The notes beneath the pieces were generated by a model. It was given only the letters and a program-made list of their open reading frames with translations, ran no database searches and was not told where the DNA came from. From an uncultured Muribaculaceae bacterium (GTDB taxonomy: Bacteria; Bacteroidota; Bacteroidia; Bacteroidales; Muribaculaceae): DNA of 64,000 nucleotides. Of this stretch, positions 36,101 to 42,973 are shown in pieces (the first letter of the stretch is position 1; every line of letters starts with the position of its first letter). The translations under genes and the position numbers were made by a program. The stretch covers positions 62,001 through 126,000 of the forward strand of contig CAKUJD010000003.1 of the NCBI GenBank assembly GCA_934661195.1. The letters are read 5' to 3'.

Positions 36101-36215
36101 CAGCGGCAGCAGGAGTCTGGGCCTGGGCGGTGTGCAGGCCCACTGCGGCAAAGGCCGCGCAGGCCACAGCACGCAGCCTCGGGCTATAAAGTTTTTTCAT
36201 TATCATTGTCTTCAT
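33171..36215 (-). CDS. Secreted Amidase_3-like protein with inserted golvesin/xanthan-lyase-type domain, copy 2
   Basis: This is a 1014-residue paralogue of the gene at 29922-32933, with the same order: signal peptide ending TAQAQ, GerMN-like region, MWQSHGRYY and TVEDLYPTS (zinc His and Glu), inserted β-sandwich (GDYALYVSYKTL... GGVWVYLGTF), FAFHTDAG, VPAMLLELLSHQNFADM, FN3-like domain and a C-terminal GGGNVLLSGSYVASD domain. ATG codons at 36215, 36206 and 36200 all give a signal peptide; 36215 is used. It follows the second kinase gene by 108 bases and ends at its own terminator. Probably acts on cell-wall material in the periplasm or outside; the exact bond is not known. Confidence 0.78.
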   Translation of the reverse strand: MKTMIMKKLYSPRLRAVACAAFAAVGLHTAQAQTPAAAVAQRVVRASVPERVKLKPIKVTGCSVVADTARIDLNSEFSNVPLSDDYLRRLKADIKSGLNEAGVDCKGVVITIAGNRAERYLFDFDSKYARRHAPFVRQLGASHRYSKALDGNILAMWQSHGRYYDGGSGQWSWQRPRLFQTVEDLYPTSYVVPFLMPMLENAGAYVWNPRERDTHTAEVIVDNDGQLAQSGYADHGVLNAWSTGQGSGFAYAKGSYVDGENPFADGTYRQVDATAKTGRLDVSEASWSADVPADGDYALYVSYKTLPNSVTDALYTVNCSGGSRKFKVNQAMAGGVWVYLGTFPLKKGHNANVVTLSNVSSCRGGVVTADAIKIGGGMGNIARRPAARTQANVSRAGSSARMLARQGISYDYKVSGYPRFTEGARYFLQWSGFPMSVYSTTGGINDYNDDYRSRSEWVNYLAGGSQAIPGRQGLNVPIDLSFAFHTDAGVTPGDSVVGTLSIYNNNRFGNYPDGTPRSASRELAQLVSRQIVRDVCAKFDPKWNSRGIMYRDLYEAKVPQVPAMLLELLSHQNFADMRYGLDPNFQFAVSRAIYKGILRFIAKRDHRECVVQPLPVSSFAIAEAAPGRVRLTWSPTADSLEPSARPDRYAVLERVGGERGFTEVAVVRTPTYTAAVTDTLLHSYRIVAINEGGRSFPSETLAYGRVNGAKGTVMVVNGFTRVSGPDWVDTCGITGFTDEIDHGVPYISNANYIGSQYELKRSRRWRDDDSGGWGASRGNWEGRVVAGNTFDYPRVHGEAIMRAGYNFVSSSVKAVEDGSAPLGGYCAVDLIMGKQKTVPNGRGAYPDRYPVFTPALRSTVEAYCKGGGNVLLSGSYVASDVFDRTVPDSAAVRFASQVLGYRWGTDRASVTGKAHTVATVYPEIPADHRVAFSNELNDSVYCVESPDAIYRVDDSGSIFLRYCENDKPAGVVCNRGSYRTVVMGFPFETILDRADRFRLMDYALKCATGAKPAK

Positions 36216-36323
36216 CGTTTTTTTAATATATATGCCGATGCGCCTTGGCCGCGGCACACACCGTTCCAAAGCGCACTAATGCAGATTGCAGCAACGCGCA
36301 GCACAGGGCCGGCCGCCCTCCTC

Positions 36324-37181
36324 TTACTCGGCCGGCTTATGGTAGGTGATGAGGCCTGGCATGCTGTTGCGCATAATCTTCTTGACCGAAGCGCCATACT
36401 TGCCGGCCACATGCAGCAGCACCTCGCTATACATGCACGCCACCGAGCCAACAAAGCACACGGGATACTGCTTGTAGTCGTACTGGCACACGTTGCGCTC
36501 GAAAAAGCGTGAAATCTCATCGGTGACCAGCTTGCGCACATAGTCCACGTCGAGGTGCTCGGCGAGAAAAAACGAGTATTTGCGCAGGTTGCGATTGGCC
36601 AGCGGATTGTTGTAGACCGAGTCCATTATTTCATCGGGGGTGACCTTGAACTCGTCGAAGAATGCCTCGATAAGTTCGGGCGGAGCAATGTTTTTCAAGC
36701 AGTCGCTCACAAACAGGCGCCCCATGGCGCCGCCGCTGCCCTCATCGCCCAAGATGAAGCCCAGCGAGCGCACATTTTTCACTATGTTCTGGCCGTCGTA
36801 GAGGCACGAGTTCGAGCCCGTGCCCAAAATGCAGGCCAATCCCGGCTCATGCACCAGCAGGCCGCGGGCAGCGCCCAGCAGGTCGCTCTCGACGGTGACA
36901 GGAGTCTTGAACTGCGCCACCAGCGACGCCTCCACAATCTTGTTTTTCTCAGGACTCATGCAGCCGGCGCCGTAGAAATACACGTGATCCCACCTGCGCT
37001 TGAAAAAGGCAGGCGACAATTCCAAACGAATGCTGTGGCTGATTTCACGCCGCGTAAGGAACACCGGGTTCAAGCCCTCGGTGCAGGCATGCTCCACCAC
37101 ATTGCCGTTTTCCACCAGACTCCACTCGGTGCGCGTGGAACTGCTTTCAGCTATTACGTCTACAGTCTTGTTACTTCGCAT
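36324..37181 (-). CDS. Second BadF/BadG-type kinase homologue, altered phosphate-1 loop
   Basis: This is a 285-residue paralogue of the kinase at 16896-17744, sharing FYGAG, VESDLLGAARGL, CILGTGSNSCLYDG and LGFILGDEGSGG. The N-terminal phosphate-1 loop, however, reads IAESSSTR instead of IADCGSTK: the metal/phosphate-binding Asp is Glu12 and the Gly is Ser. It may have changed substrate, reduced activity or a sensing role. It is the first gene of a unit with the 1014-residue amidase-like protein, behind a -7 element at 37273-37280. The frame is intact, so it is not a decayed gene. Confidence 0.85.
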   Translation of the reverse strand: MRSNKTVDVIAESSSTRTEWSLVENGNVVEHACTEGLNPVFLTRREISHSIRLELSPAFFKRRWDHVYFYGAGCMSPEKNKIVEASLVAQFKTPVTVESDLLGAARGLLVHEPGLACILGTGSNSCLYDGQNIVKNVRSLGFILGDEGSGGAMGRLFVSDCLKNIAPPELIEAFFDEFKVTPDEIMDSVYNNPLANRNLRKYSFFLAEHLDVDYVRKLVTDEISRFFERNVCQYDYKQYPVCFVGSVACMYSEVLLHVAGKYGASVKKIMRNSMPGLITYHKPAE

Positions 37182-37272
37182 GATTAAATGCTGTGGTTGT
37201 CACGATTTATTAATTTTCTTTATTTACCGGTGTATTGGCCTTTCATTCTGAACCGCAATCGGTTTCGTTATG

Positions 37273-37280
37273 CAAATATA
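37273..37280 (-). promoter_or_regulatory. -7 promoter element for the kinase-2 unit
   Basis: Minus-strand TATATTTG (37280-37273) matches TAnnTTTG. No good TTTG is seen at -33. It would give a leader of about 85 nt before the start at 37181. Confidence 0.55.
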
Positions 37281-37370
37281 GCATCTTTCGCCGTAAATAT
37301 CAGTCATTAAACTAATTTTAATATTCAAGCATTTTATTTAACTCACATTTCATGTACTATCAATAATAAG

Positions 37371-37404
37371 AGTGCGGCTGCTCCCATTGAGGAACAGCCG
37401 CACT
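37371..37404 (-). terminator. Terminator after the T9SS amidase gene
   Basis: AGTGCGGCTG (37371-37380) pairs with CAGCCGCACT (37395-37404) plus inner TCC/GGA. The minus-strand flank is CTTATTATTG, only weakly T-rich. It lies 40 bases beyond the stop at 37444. Confidence 0.72.
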
Positions 37405-37443
37405 TATCTATGATTATACTATGCTCTTATCGTTGGGAATGCG

Positions 37444-39852
37444 TCACTTGTGCGCAATCACCACCTTTTTGACGGCTACTTGGCCGCCCACGTATGCCTT
37501 AACCACATATGCGCCGCTGGCAATGCCACTGACGTTGATGTAATTGCCGCTGTTGGCGGCCACGCGCTGGCCTGCTACACTGTAGAGTTCCATGCCCTGC
37601 ACAAAGGCATCGGCGCTTGCCACAATATAGTCGGGACCGGCGGTGATTTTCACACCCGCAACCTCGACCTCGGCAACACCGCTCTCGCCCTGGGCGCGCA
37701 GCACATTGTCGAAGCGGATGGCGCCGCTCTTGCCCATGACGCCCTTGTTCTTCTCAAGCACAAGGCCTTCAAACTTGTAGGTCTGCCCTGCGGCGAGAGC
37801 CGTGAGGGGCACGCTTTCGTAGCGCCAGCCGTGATAAGTGATGTCGCTGAGCTTGACCAGCTTCACATCGGTGCCGGCCACAAACTTTCCATAGAGAGTG
37901 TTGAAGCACATGTCGCCAAACACGTGAATGCCCACATTGTCGGTGCTGGTGAAGCCCTGCTCGGCCGGAGTGCAGTCGACGGCGATGCGGCCTTTGCCGG
38001 CCTCGGCAAAGGCATAGGTGAGCTGCAGGGCCATGTTGCCAAACAGCTTGCTCGAGCCGCCCACGGTGGCCACCTTGGCAGTGGTGTAGTCGCTGCTCTC
38101 GCCCTCGTTCACAGCACACTGGCCTGCACTCTCGAAGCCCTCGACCAGAGTGGCGCCACTCTTCTCGGCACCCTCGTTCACTGCCTTGAAGGTGTGGGTG
38201 ATGGTTTGAGGAATGTAGAGTCCGGCGGTGTCGCTGATGATTTTGTCGAATGTCACCTTGTAGGTCTTGCCCTCGGTGAGAGCCTTCGACAGAGGAATGC
38301 GCACATAGCCGTAGGGGTCGCCCACCTTGTTCTTGCGCACGCCGCGGGTGTTGATGCCCAGCACATTGCCGGCGTCGTCGGTGACGTGCACATTGTTGAA
38401 CTGGCCCGGGCTGAGCATTGAGTCGGTGCGGATTTCAACCACGGGTGAAGTGATGTGGATTCGGTCGTTGTCGCCGGGATAGGTGGCAAGCACTGCCAGG
38501 TGGTTGCGGCCGCGCGTGCGGAACTTGAACGAGAAGTCCTTGCCCATGGCCGTACCGCCTGCATGCTCGGCTGTGGAGGCCAGCTTCACGGTGTAGGTGG
38601 TGTTGACGTCGTAGGCGTCGGTGGGCTTGAACACGAGGCGGTAGTTGGTGTCCTCCCATGTGAATGTGCCCTCAACAGCAGGAGTTATGGTGAACGCCTT
38701 CTCGGTGGTGGCGGGGTCCATGTCCCAGTTGAACTGCATCACCACAGGCTCGTTGCAAGCCACGGCGGCGTCGCCGTCGGCCCACACGGGCGAGTAGCTG
38801 AGCACCTCGGGCGGCGTGTTGCGCACGCGGTTGAGGTCGAAGTTGCAATACGTCATGCCGTTGGCTGTGACCACCACGTCCTTGGTCTGCTCGTAGTGCG
38901 AGGGCTCGGTGATGCGCACCTTGTAGTTGCCCGGCTCTATGAACTTGAACAGATATATGCCGTCTTCGTAGGCGTCGATTTGGCATGTGTCGATGGTCTT
39001 GCCGCTGGCGTCAATAAGATAGGCGGTGGCATTGTTCACCGGCTGGCGCACGTCGTCGCCGTGCATCACATATTTGGCGTCGCGCAGCAGGCGCGAGTCG
39101 CGCACGTTGCCCGTGACGAAGCCCTTGTCATACTTGTCGAGGCGGTGGAAGTAGCTGTCGGCGCCAAGCGAGAAGTTGAAGCCCTCAACCCAGCAGTAAT
39201 AGGGGTTGATGAGTCGGTAGGTCTCGGGGATGTAGTCGTGGAAGGTGCCCTCGTTTAGCATCGACACGGCCTTGTTGCCGCGCAGCACGCCGAGGCCTTG
39301 GGTGCCCCAGCTGGGATAGAAGGTCCAGTCGCCGTAGATCGAATAAGTGTCGCTGGTCCACACGGTAGACTTGTTGGCCATGAGGAACGGGCCGAGGCAG
39401 GCGGCCAGCGAGTCGCTGCCAGGCACTTGCGGGCTGCCGGTGTAGCCGCGGTAGATGCCCATCGAGGTGTTGATGCGGTAGCCCTCGCCAGCGCCGGTGG
39501 CGTTGCTGTGGATGGCATAGAACACATCGGCGCCGCTCTGGTTGCAGAGGGCAACTATGGTAGAGAGGGCGAGGTCGCTCTCAGAGTCGTTGGTGATGCG
39601 GGAAATGCTGGTTTTGTAGCCCTTTTTGCGCAGCATCTCCTGCAGGGCGAAGCCCTTTTTGAGGCTGGCGTTCGACTCCCAAAAGCCGGCTGTGTCGCCG
39701 GCGGCAAACGGCGGGCAGGGCACATTGCGGTCGTCGCTGTCGTGGCCGCCGTGGCCGGGATTGATGTAGACGTGCGGTGTCTGAGCCAGTGCGGCGGGTC
39801 CGCCCACCGCTGCAAGCAGCATCAGTGCTGTCTTCAGTATATTCTTTTTCAT
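37444..39852 (-). CDS. N-acetylmuramoyl-L-alanine amidase with Ig-like and T9SS sorting domains
   Basis: This is an 802-residue protein. Signal peptide to about residue 24. Amidase_3 domain about 27-240 with zinc ligands His34 (NPGHGGHD), Glu59 (FWESN) and His115 (AIHSNATG) and catalytic Glu201 (MLNEGTFHDY). Then a carboxypeptidase-regulatory-like module, an SbsA/Big_5-type Ig domain (about 350-455: PVVMQFNWDMDP... FKFRTRG), a further β-domain and a carbohydrate-binding-like β-sandwich, ending in a T9SS type A sorting domain (MELYSVAGQRV... VVKKVVIAHK-like tail). It cleaves stem peptides from glycans and is probably placed outside the cell or on its surface. It is the last gene of a four-gene unit. 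Confidence 0.9.
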   Translation of the reverse strand: MKKNILKTALMLLAAVGGPAALAQTPHVYINPGHGGHDSDDRNVPCPPFAAGDTAGFWESNASLKKGFALQEMLRKKGYKTSISRITNDSESDLALSTIVALCNQSGADVFYAIHSNATGAGEGYRINTSMGIYRGYTGSPQVPGSDSLAACLGPFLMANKSTVWTSDTYSIYGDWTFYPSWGTQGLGVLRGNKAVSMLNEGTFHDYIPETYRLINPYYCWVEGFNFSLGADSYFHRLDKYDKGFVTGNVRDSRLLRDAKYVMHGDDVRQPVNNATAYLIDASGKTIDTCQIDAYEDGIYLFKFIEPGNYKVRITEPSHYEQTKDVVVTANGMTYCNFDLNRVRNTPPEVLSYSPVWADGDAAVACNEPVVMQFNWDMDPATTEKAFTITPAVEGTFTWEDTNYRLVFKPTDAYDVNTTYTVKLASTAEHAGGTAMGKDFSFKFRTRGRNHLAVLATYPGDNDRIHITSPVVEIRTDSMLSPGQFNNVHVTDDAGNVLGINTRGVRKNKVGDPYGYVRIPLSKALTEGKTYKVTFDKIISDTAGLYIPQTITHTFKAVNEGAEKSGATLVEGFESAGQCAVNEGESSDYTTAKVATVGGSSKLFGNMALQLTYAFAEAGKGRIAVDCTPAEQGFTSTDNVGIHVFGDMCFNTLYGKFVAGTDVKLVKLSDITYHGWRYESVPLTALAAGQTYKFEGLVLEKNKGVMGKSGAIRFDNVLRAQGESGVAEVEVAGVKITAGPDYIVASADAFVQGMELYSVAGQRVAANSGNYINVSGIASGAYVVKAYVGGQVAVKKVVIAHK

Positions 39853-39872
39853 AACTGTGTGTGGTTGCTGGG

Positions 39873-40766
39873 TTATTCGTCGATTTTAATTTTCATCTCA
39901 TACAGGTTGCCGTCGATGGTGGTGTAGACGATTTTGCCTGCCGCTGCGGTGGGCTGCATGGTCATTGAGGCCGGAGTGGTGAGGCTGTGGCGGAACGAGC
40001 CGTCGGCCTTGAGCAGCACTATCTGCGACGAGGTGAACTGGTGGCCGTCGTCGGTGGCGTGCTGGGCCACCACATAGTCGTTGTTGTACCAGGCGGGCAT
40101 CTCATACTGGCCGAGCATGGCCAGCACACGGCCGTTGAGGTCGCACACCACAGCGCCCTTGCCTGCGGCGAAGAAGAGCACCCTCGTGCCATCGGGCGAA
40201 AGCGACGCCCACAGGTAGCCGGCAAACGACTCCACGGGGTGCAGCTCGCGCGTGCGGCCGCCCACGGTGAGCACCAGTTTTGAACCGGTGGTGTAGACCG
40301 AGGTGCCAATGTTGGCCGCGCTCTTGTAGGCCTTTTTTGGGCCGTTGATGGCCACTCCCTTGGTGCCAATTTGAGGCAGCACTGCTCCGTGCTGCGCCTC
40401 AAGCACCACACTGCTCTTGGCTGTGGCCACATCGTAGCGGCAGCCGGTGCGGTAGATTAGGTTGGTGGCGGCGTCGCGCTTCTGTGTCACATAATACACG
40501 CTGCCGTCGGGGGCAAAGCGCGCGTCGATGCCCGAGGCGTCGTCGGCGCTGACGCGCGTCACCACGTTCATGTCGTAGTCATAGAGTTTGAGACTTGAGT
40601 TATCGCCCGAAGCGAAGAGGAGTTTGGTGCCCGAGCTGTTGAGCTGCGGATAGTAGGCAGGGCCTTCAACACCCTGTAGCAGCCGCGACTGCTTGAGCAC
40701 GGTCACCTGCTGCGCACTGGCAAGCAGGGCGCAGCAGCCCATGGCTGTAAGTAGGATTCTTTTCAT
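39873..40766 (-). CDS. Secreted TolB/PD40-like β-propeller protein, copy 1
   Basis: This is a 297-residue protein with a signal peptide (MKRILLTAMGCCALLASAQ). Repeats such as YYPQLNSSGTKLLFASGD, DARFAPDGSVYYVTQ and WASLSPDGTRVLFF are the D-G-x-x-L/I-x-F blades of WD40-like PD40 propellers. It lies 20 bases before the T9SS amidase gene and 55 after a second amidase gene. It is periplasmic or secreted, likely a binding or scaffold partner of the amidases; the partner is inferred from pairing only. Confidence 0.8.
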   Translation of the reverse strand: MKRILLTAMGCCALLASAQQVTVLKQSRLLQGVEGPAYYPQLNSSGTKLLFASGDNSSLKLYDYDMNVVTRVSADDASGIDARFAPDGSVYYVTQKRDAATNLIYRTGCRYDVATAKSSVVLEAQHGAVLPQIGTKGVAINGPKKAYKSAANIGTSVYTTGSKLVLTVGGRTRELHPVESFAGYLWASLSPDGTRVLFFAAGKGAVVCDLNGRVLAMLGQYEMPAWYNNDYVVAQHATDDGHQFTSSQIVLLKADGSFRHSLTTPASMTMQPTAAAGKIVYTTIDGNLYEMKIKIDE

Positions 40767-40821
40767 TTTTGATATATTTTAGTTAATAGTTAGTTTTTTT
40801 CTTTTCGGCAAGTCCGGGGGG

Positions 40822-41841
40822 CTACAGGTCGAAGTTGGAGTAGCTGCTTTGGTTGGCCTTGACCACCACAGGGCTCTCGCCGCTAAGCCCATTGGCGCTG
40901 ACGCGCACGGTGTAGGCGCCGGGCCTCACACCTTGGAACACATACACGCCACTGTAGAGGCGGCCTGTGCCCGCTGTGGCGGCCACATTGCCATCGGCGT
41001 CGATGAGCTGCACCCGGGCCTCGTTGACGGGCATGCGCTCGTCGGCGCCATACTTTATGCCCTCGTCGGCAGTGGTCAGCTGTGCGCGGCGCACATTGCC
41101 GGCCACCACGCCAAGGCCATAGAGGCCTGCACGGCCAAAGTAGTCGTCGATGCCGAGACTCTGGTTCCAAGCCTCAAGCCAGCAGTAGCTGTCGTCCATC
41201 AGCCGGTTGCGTTCGGGCACGTAGTCATGAAACGAGCCTTCACTGAGCATACCGGGCAGTTTGTTGTAGCGCAGCACGCCAAGGCCCACCTTTGGGCCCC
41301 AGTCATAGAAGCTCCAGTCTCCGGCCAGCATCTGCTTGCGAGTCCACACTGTGGTCTGGTTGGCAATGAGGTGATTCATTATGCACTGGGCAATGGAGTC
41401 GCTGCCGGGGGCTGTGGCGCAGTCGGTGGTGCCGCGGTAGAGGGCCAGCGGAAAGTTGGTGCGGGCCTTGGTGCCGGTGGCGTTGCTGTGGATGGAGAAA
41501 AACATGTCGGCGCCGCTGTTGGCGGCAAGGCATACGATTTCGAACAGGTCGAGGTCGTCGGCCGTGGTGTTGGCCACACGCGATGTGGCGGTTTCATAGC
41601 CTTTGTCTTCAAGAATCTTCACAAGGGCGTTGCCTTTGCTAAGGTTGGAGTTCGACTCATAGTAGTGCACGGTGTCGGCCACGCCGTGGTTGTAGTAGTG
41701 GTCGGGGCGGTCGTCGCTGTCGTGGCCGCCGTGGCCGGGATTGACGAACACGCGCGGCTTGACGGGCGTGCGGGCCTGCACGCCGCCCAGAGTAGAGGCG
41801 GCAAGGCACAGGGCCATGCCCATTATTGCTATTGATTTCAT
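40822..41841 (-). CDS. Secreted N-acetylmuramoyl-L-alanine amidase
   Basis: This is a 339-residue protein with a signal peptide (cut near VQA, residue 23). Amidase_3 residues: His37 (NPGHGGHD), Glu62 (HYYESN), His118 (SIHSNATG) and catalytic Glu201 (MLSEGSFHDY). The last 80 residues form a carboxypeptidase-regulatory-like β-sandwich (VQLIDADGNVAAT... GVYVFQGVRPGAYTVRV). It is a short form of the 802-residue protein, lacking the Ig and sorting domains, so it probably stays in the periplasm. It follows the second propeller gene by 15 bases. Confidence 0.9.
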   Translation of the reverse strand: MKSIAIMGMALCLAASTLGGVQARTPVKPRVFVNPGHGGHDSDDRPDHYYNHGVADTVHYYESNSNLSKGNALVKILEDKGYETATSRVANTTADDLDLFEIVCLAANSGADMFFSIHSNATGTKARTNFPLALYRGTTDCATAPGSDSIAQCIMNHLIANQTTVWTRKQMLAGDWSFYDWGPKVGLGVLRYNKLPGMLSEGSFHDYVPERNRLMDDSYCWLEAWNQSLGIDDYFGRAGLYGLGVVAGNVRRAQLTTADEGIKYGADERMPVNEARVQLIDADGNVAATAGTGRLYSGVYVFQGVRPGAYTVRVSANGLSGESPVVVKANQSSYSNFDL

Positions 41842-41856
41842 TGACGCTCGGTTTTT

Positions 41857-42780
41857 TTAGGGTTTAACTTCGATTTGCTGCATACTCACGGTGCCGTGGC
41901 TGGTGGTGTAGGCCACACGGCCCACGGCGGTGCCGTCGGGAGCAATGCTCACGGTGCGGCATGACGGCTGTATGTGGCCCTCGGGGGCGATGTCGCGGCT
42001 ATACTTGCCGTCGGCCTTGAGCAGCACTATCTTGTATCCGTTGAAGTGGCGCACAGCGCTGTTGTTGTTGGTCATGGCCACCACATAGTCGTTGCCGAGC
42101 CACGAGGGCATCAGGTAGAAGCCCAGGTTGGTGATGGTGTGGCGCTTGAAGTCGATCACATACAGGCCTTTGGCGGCCGCCTCAAACATGAGTTTGGTGC
42201 CGTCGGGGCTGTATGACGCCCACAGGCAGCCCACAGTGCCGCTAACCGGAGTCATAGCCGATGAGAATTTTGGCTTGCCCCTGAAGGAGACCACCTGCGC
42301 GCCCGCGGTGTAGGCCCCGAGGCCCACATTGCCGCCCGAGGCCCACGAGCGGCTCTCGCCCACCAGGGCAAAGCCGCGCAAGCACTCCACTGGGCGCACG
42401 GCGCCGTGCTGGGCCTTGAGCACGGTGCGGCTGCGGCCCGAGGCAGGGTCATACTCGTGGCCCGTGCGGTAAATCAGGTTGCCCTGGTTGCGGCGCTGAG
42501 TTATGTAGTACACCTTGCCGCTGGGTGCGAAGCGGGCATCGAAGCCAGGGAAGCCGGTGTCGCACACCGTAGTTTCGCGCCCCGAGGCCACGTCGCGCAT
42601 GACGAGGCGGCTGGCCTCGGTGTTGGAATACAGCAGCCGGGTGCCGTCGGGGCTTAGCTGTGGGAAAAAGGCGGCGCTGTCGGTGAGCTGGGCGGTGCTA
42701 AGCACAGTCACAGTCTGCGCCTGCGCGCACATGACGCCCGCCAATGCGAGCGCAGCAGCCATAGTCAGAGATTTCTTCAT
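41857..42780 (-). CDS. Secreted TolB/PD40-like β-propeller protein, copy 2
   Basis: This is a 307-residue paralogue of the gene at 39873-40766, with signal peptide (cut near CAQA), FFPQLSPDGTRLLYSN, DARFAPSGKVYYITQR, GAVRPVECLRGFALVG and WASYSPDGTKLMFEA blades. It is the first gene of the unit propeller-amidase-propeller-amidase, so each amidase is preceded by one propeller gene. Function is unknown beyond the predicted fold and location. Confidence 0.8.
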   Translation of the reverse strand: MKKSLTMAAALALAGVMCAQAQTVTVLSTAQLTDSAAFFPQLSPDGTRLLYSNTEASRLVMRDVASGRETTVCDTGFPGFDARFAPSGKVYYITQRRNQGNLIYRTGHEYDPASGRSRTVLKAQHGAVRPVECLRGFALVGESRSWASGGNVGLGAYTAGAQVVSFRGKPKFSSAMTPVSGTVGCLWASYSPDGTKLMFEAAAKGLYVIDFKRHTITNLGFYLMPSWLGNDYVVAMTNNNSAVRHFNGYKIVLLKADGKYSRDIAPEGHIQPSCRTVSIAPDGTAVGRVAYTTSHGTVSMQQIEVKP

Positions 42781-42849
42781 CGTTTATGCAATGTAGTCGT
42801 TGTCAATTATGTTTCGTTTCTTGTGGTTCAGTTTTTTTCTACGCAGTTA

Positions 42850-42857
42850 CAAATATA
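42850..42857 (-). promoter_or_regulatory. -7 promoter element of the propeller-amidase unit
   Basis: Minus-strand TATATTTG (42857-42850) matches TAnnTTTG, 70 bases before the start at 42780 and just after the nuoN terminator. A clear -33 element is not seen. Confidence 0.58.
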
Positions 42858-42892
42858 GTCATTTTTGGCCAATCTCGCCCCACCCCACGGCA

Positions 42893-42930
42893 CAAAAAAG
42901 CGGGAAATCCGTATTGCCGGAATTCCCGCT
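42893..42930 (-). terminator. Terminator of the nuo operon
   Basis: AGCGGGAA (42899-42906) pairs with TTCCCGCT (42923-42930) with an inner TCCG/CGGA stem, followed by a T6 run on the minus strand. It lies 44 bases beyond the nuoN stop. Confidence 0.88.
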
Positions 42931-42973
42931 CTCGCTTAGAATTGTTTGGTTGGATATGTTAAATGGATTTTTC

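Noticed and set aside
29922..36215. Xanthan or polysaccharide lyase identity for the two ~1010-residue proteins
   Set aside because: Only the inserted β-sandwich resembles that family's accessory domain; the remaining conserved residues fit a zinc amidase, and no lyase catalytic domain is visible.
36324..37181. Pseudogene status of the second kinase
   Set aside because: The frame is full length and the adenosine and phosphate-2 regions are well kept; only the phosphate-1 loop differs.
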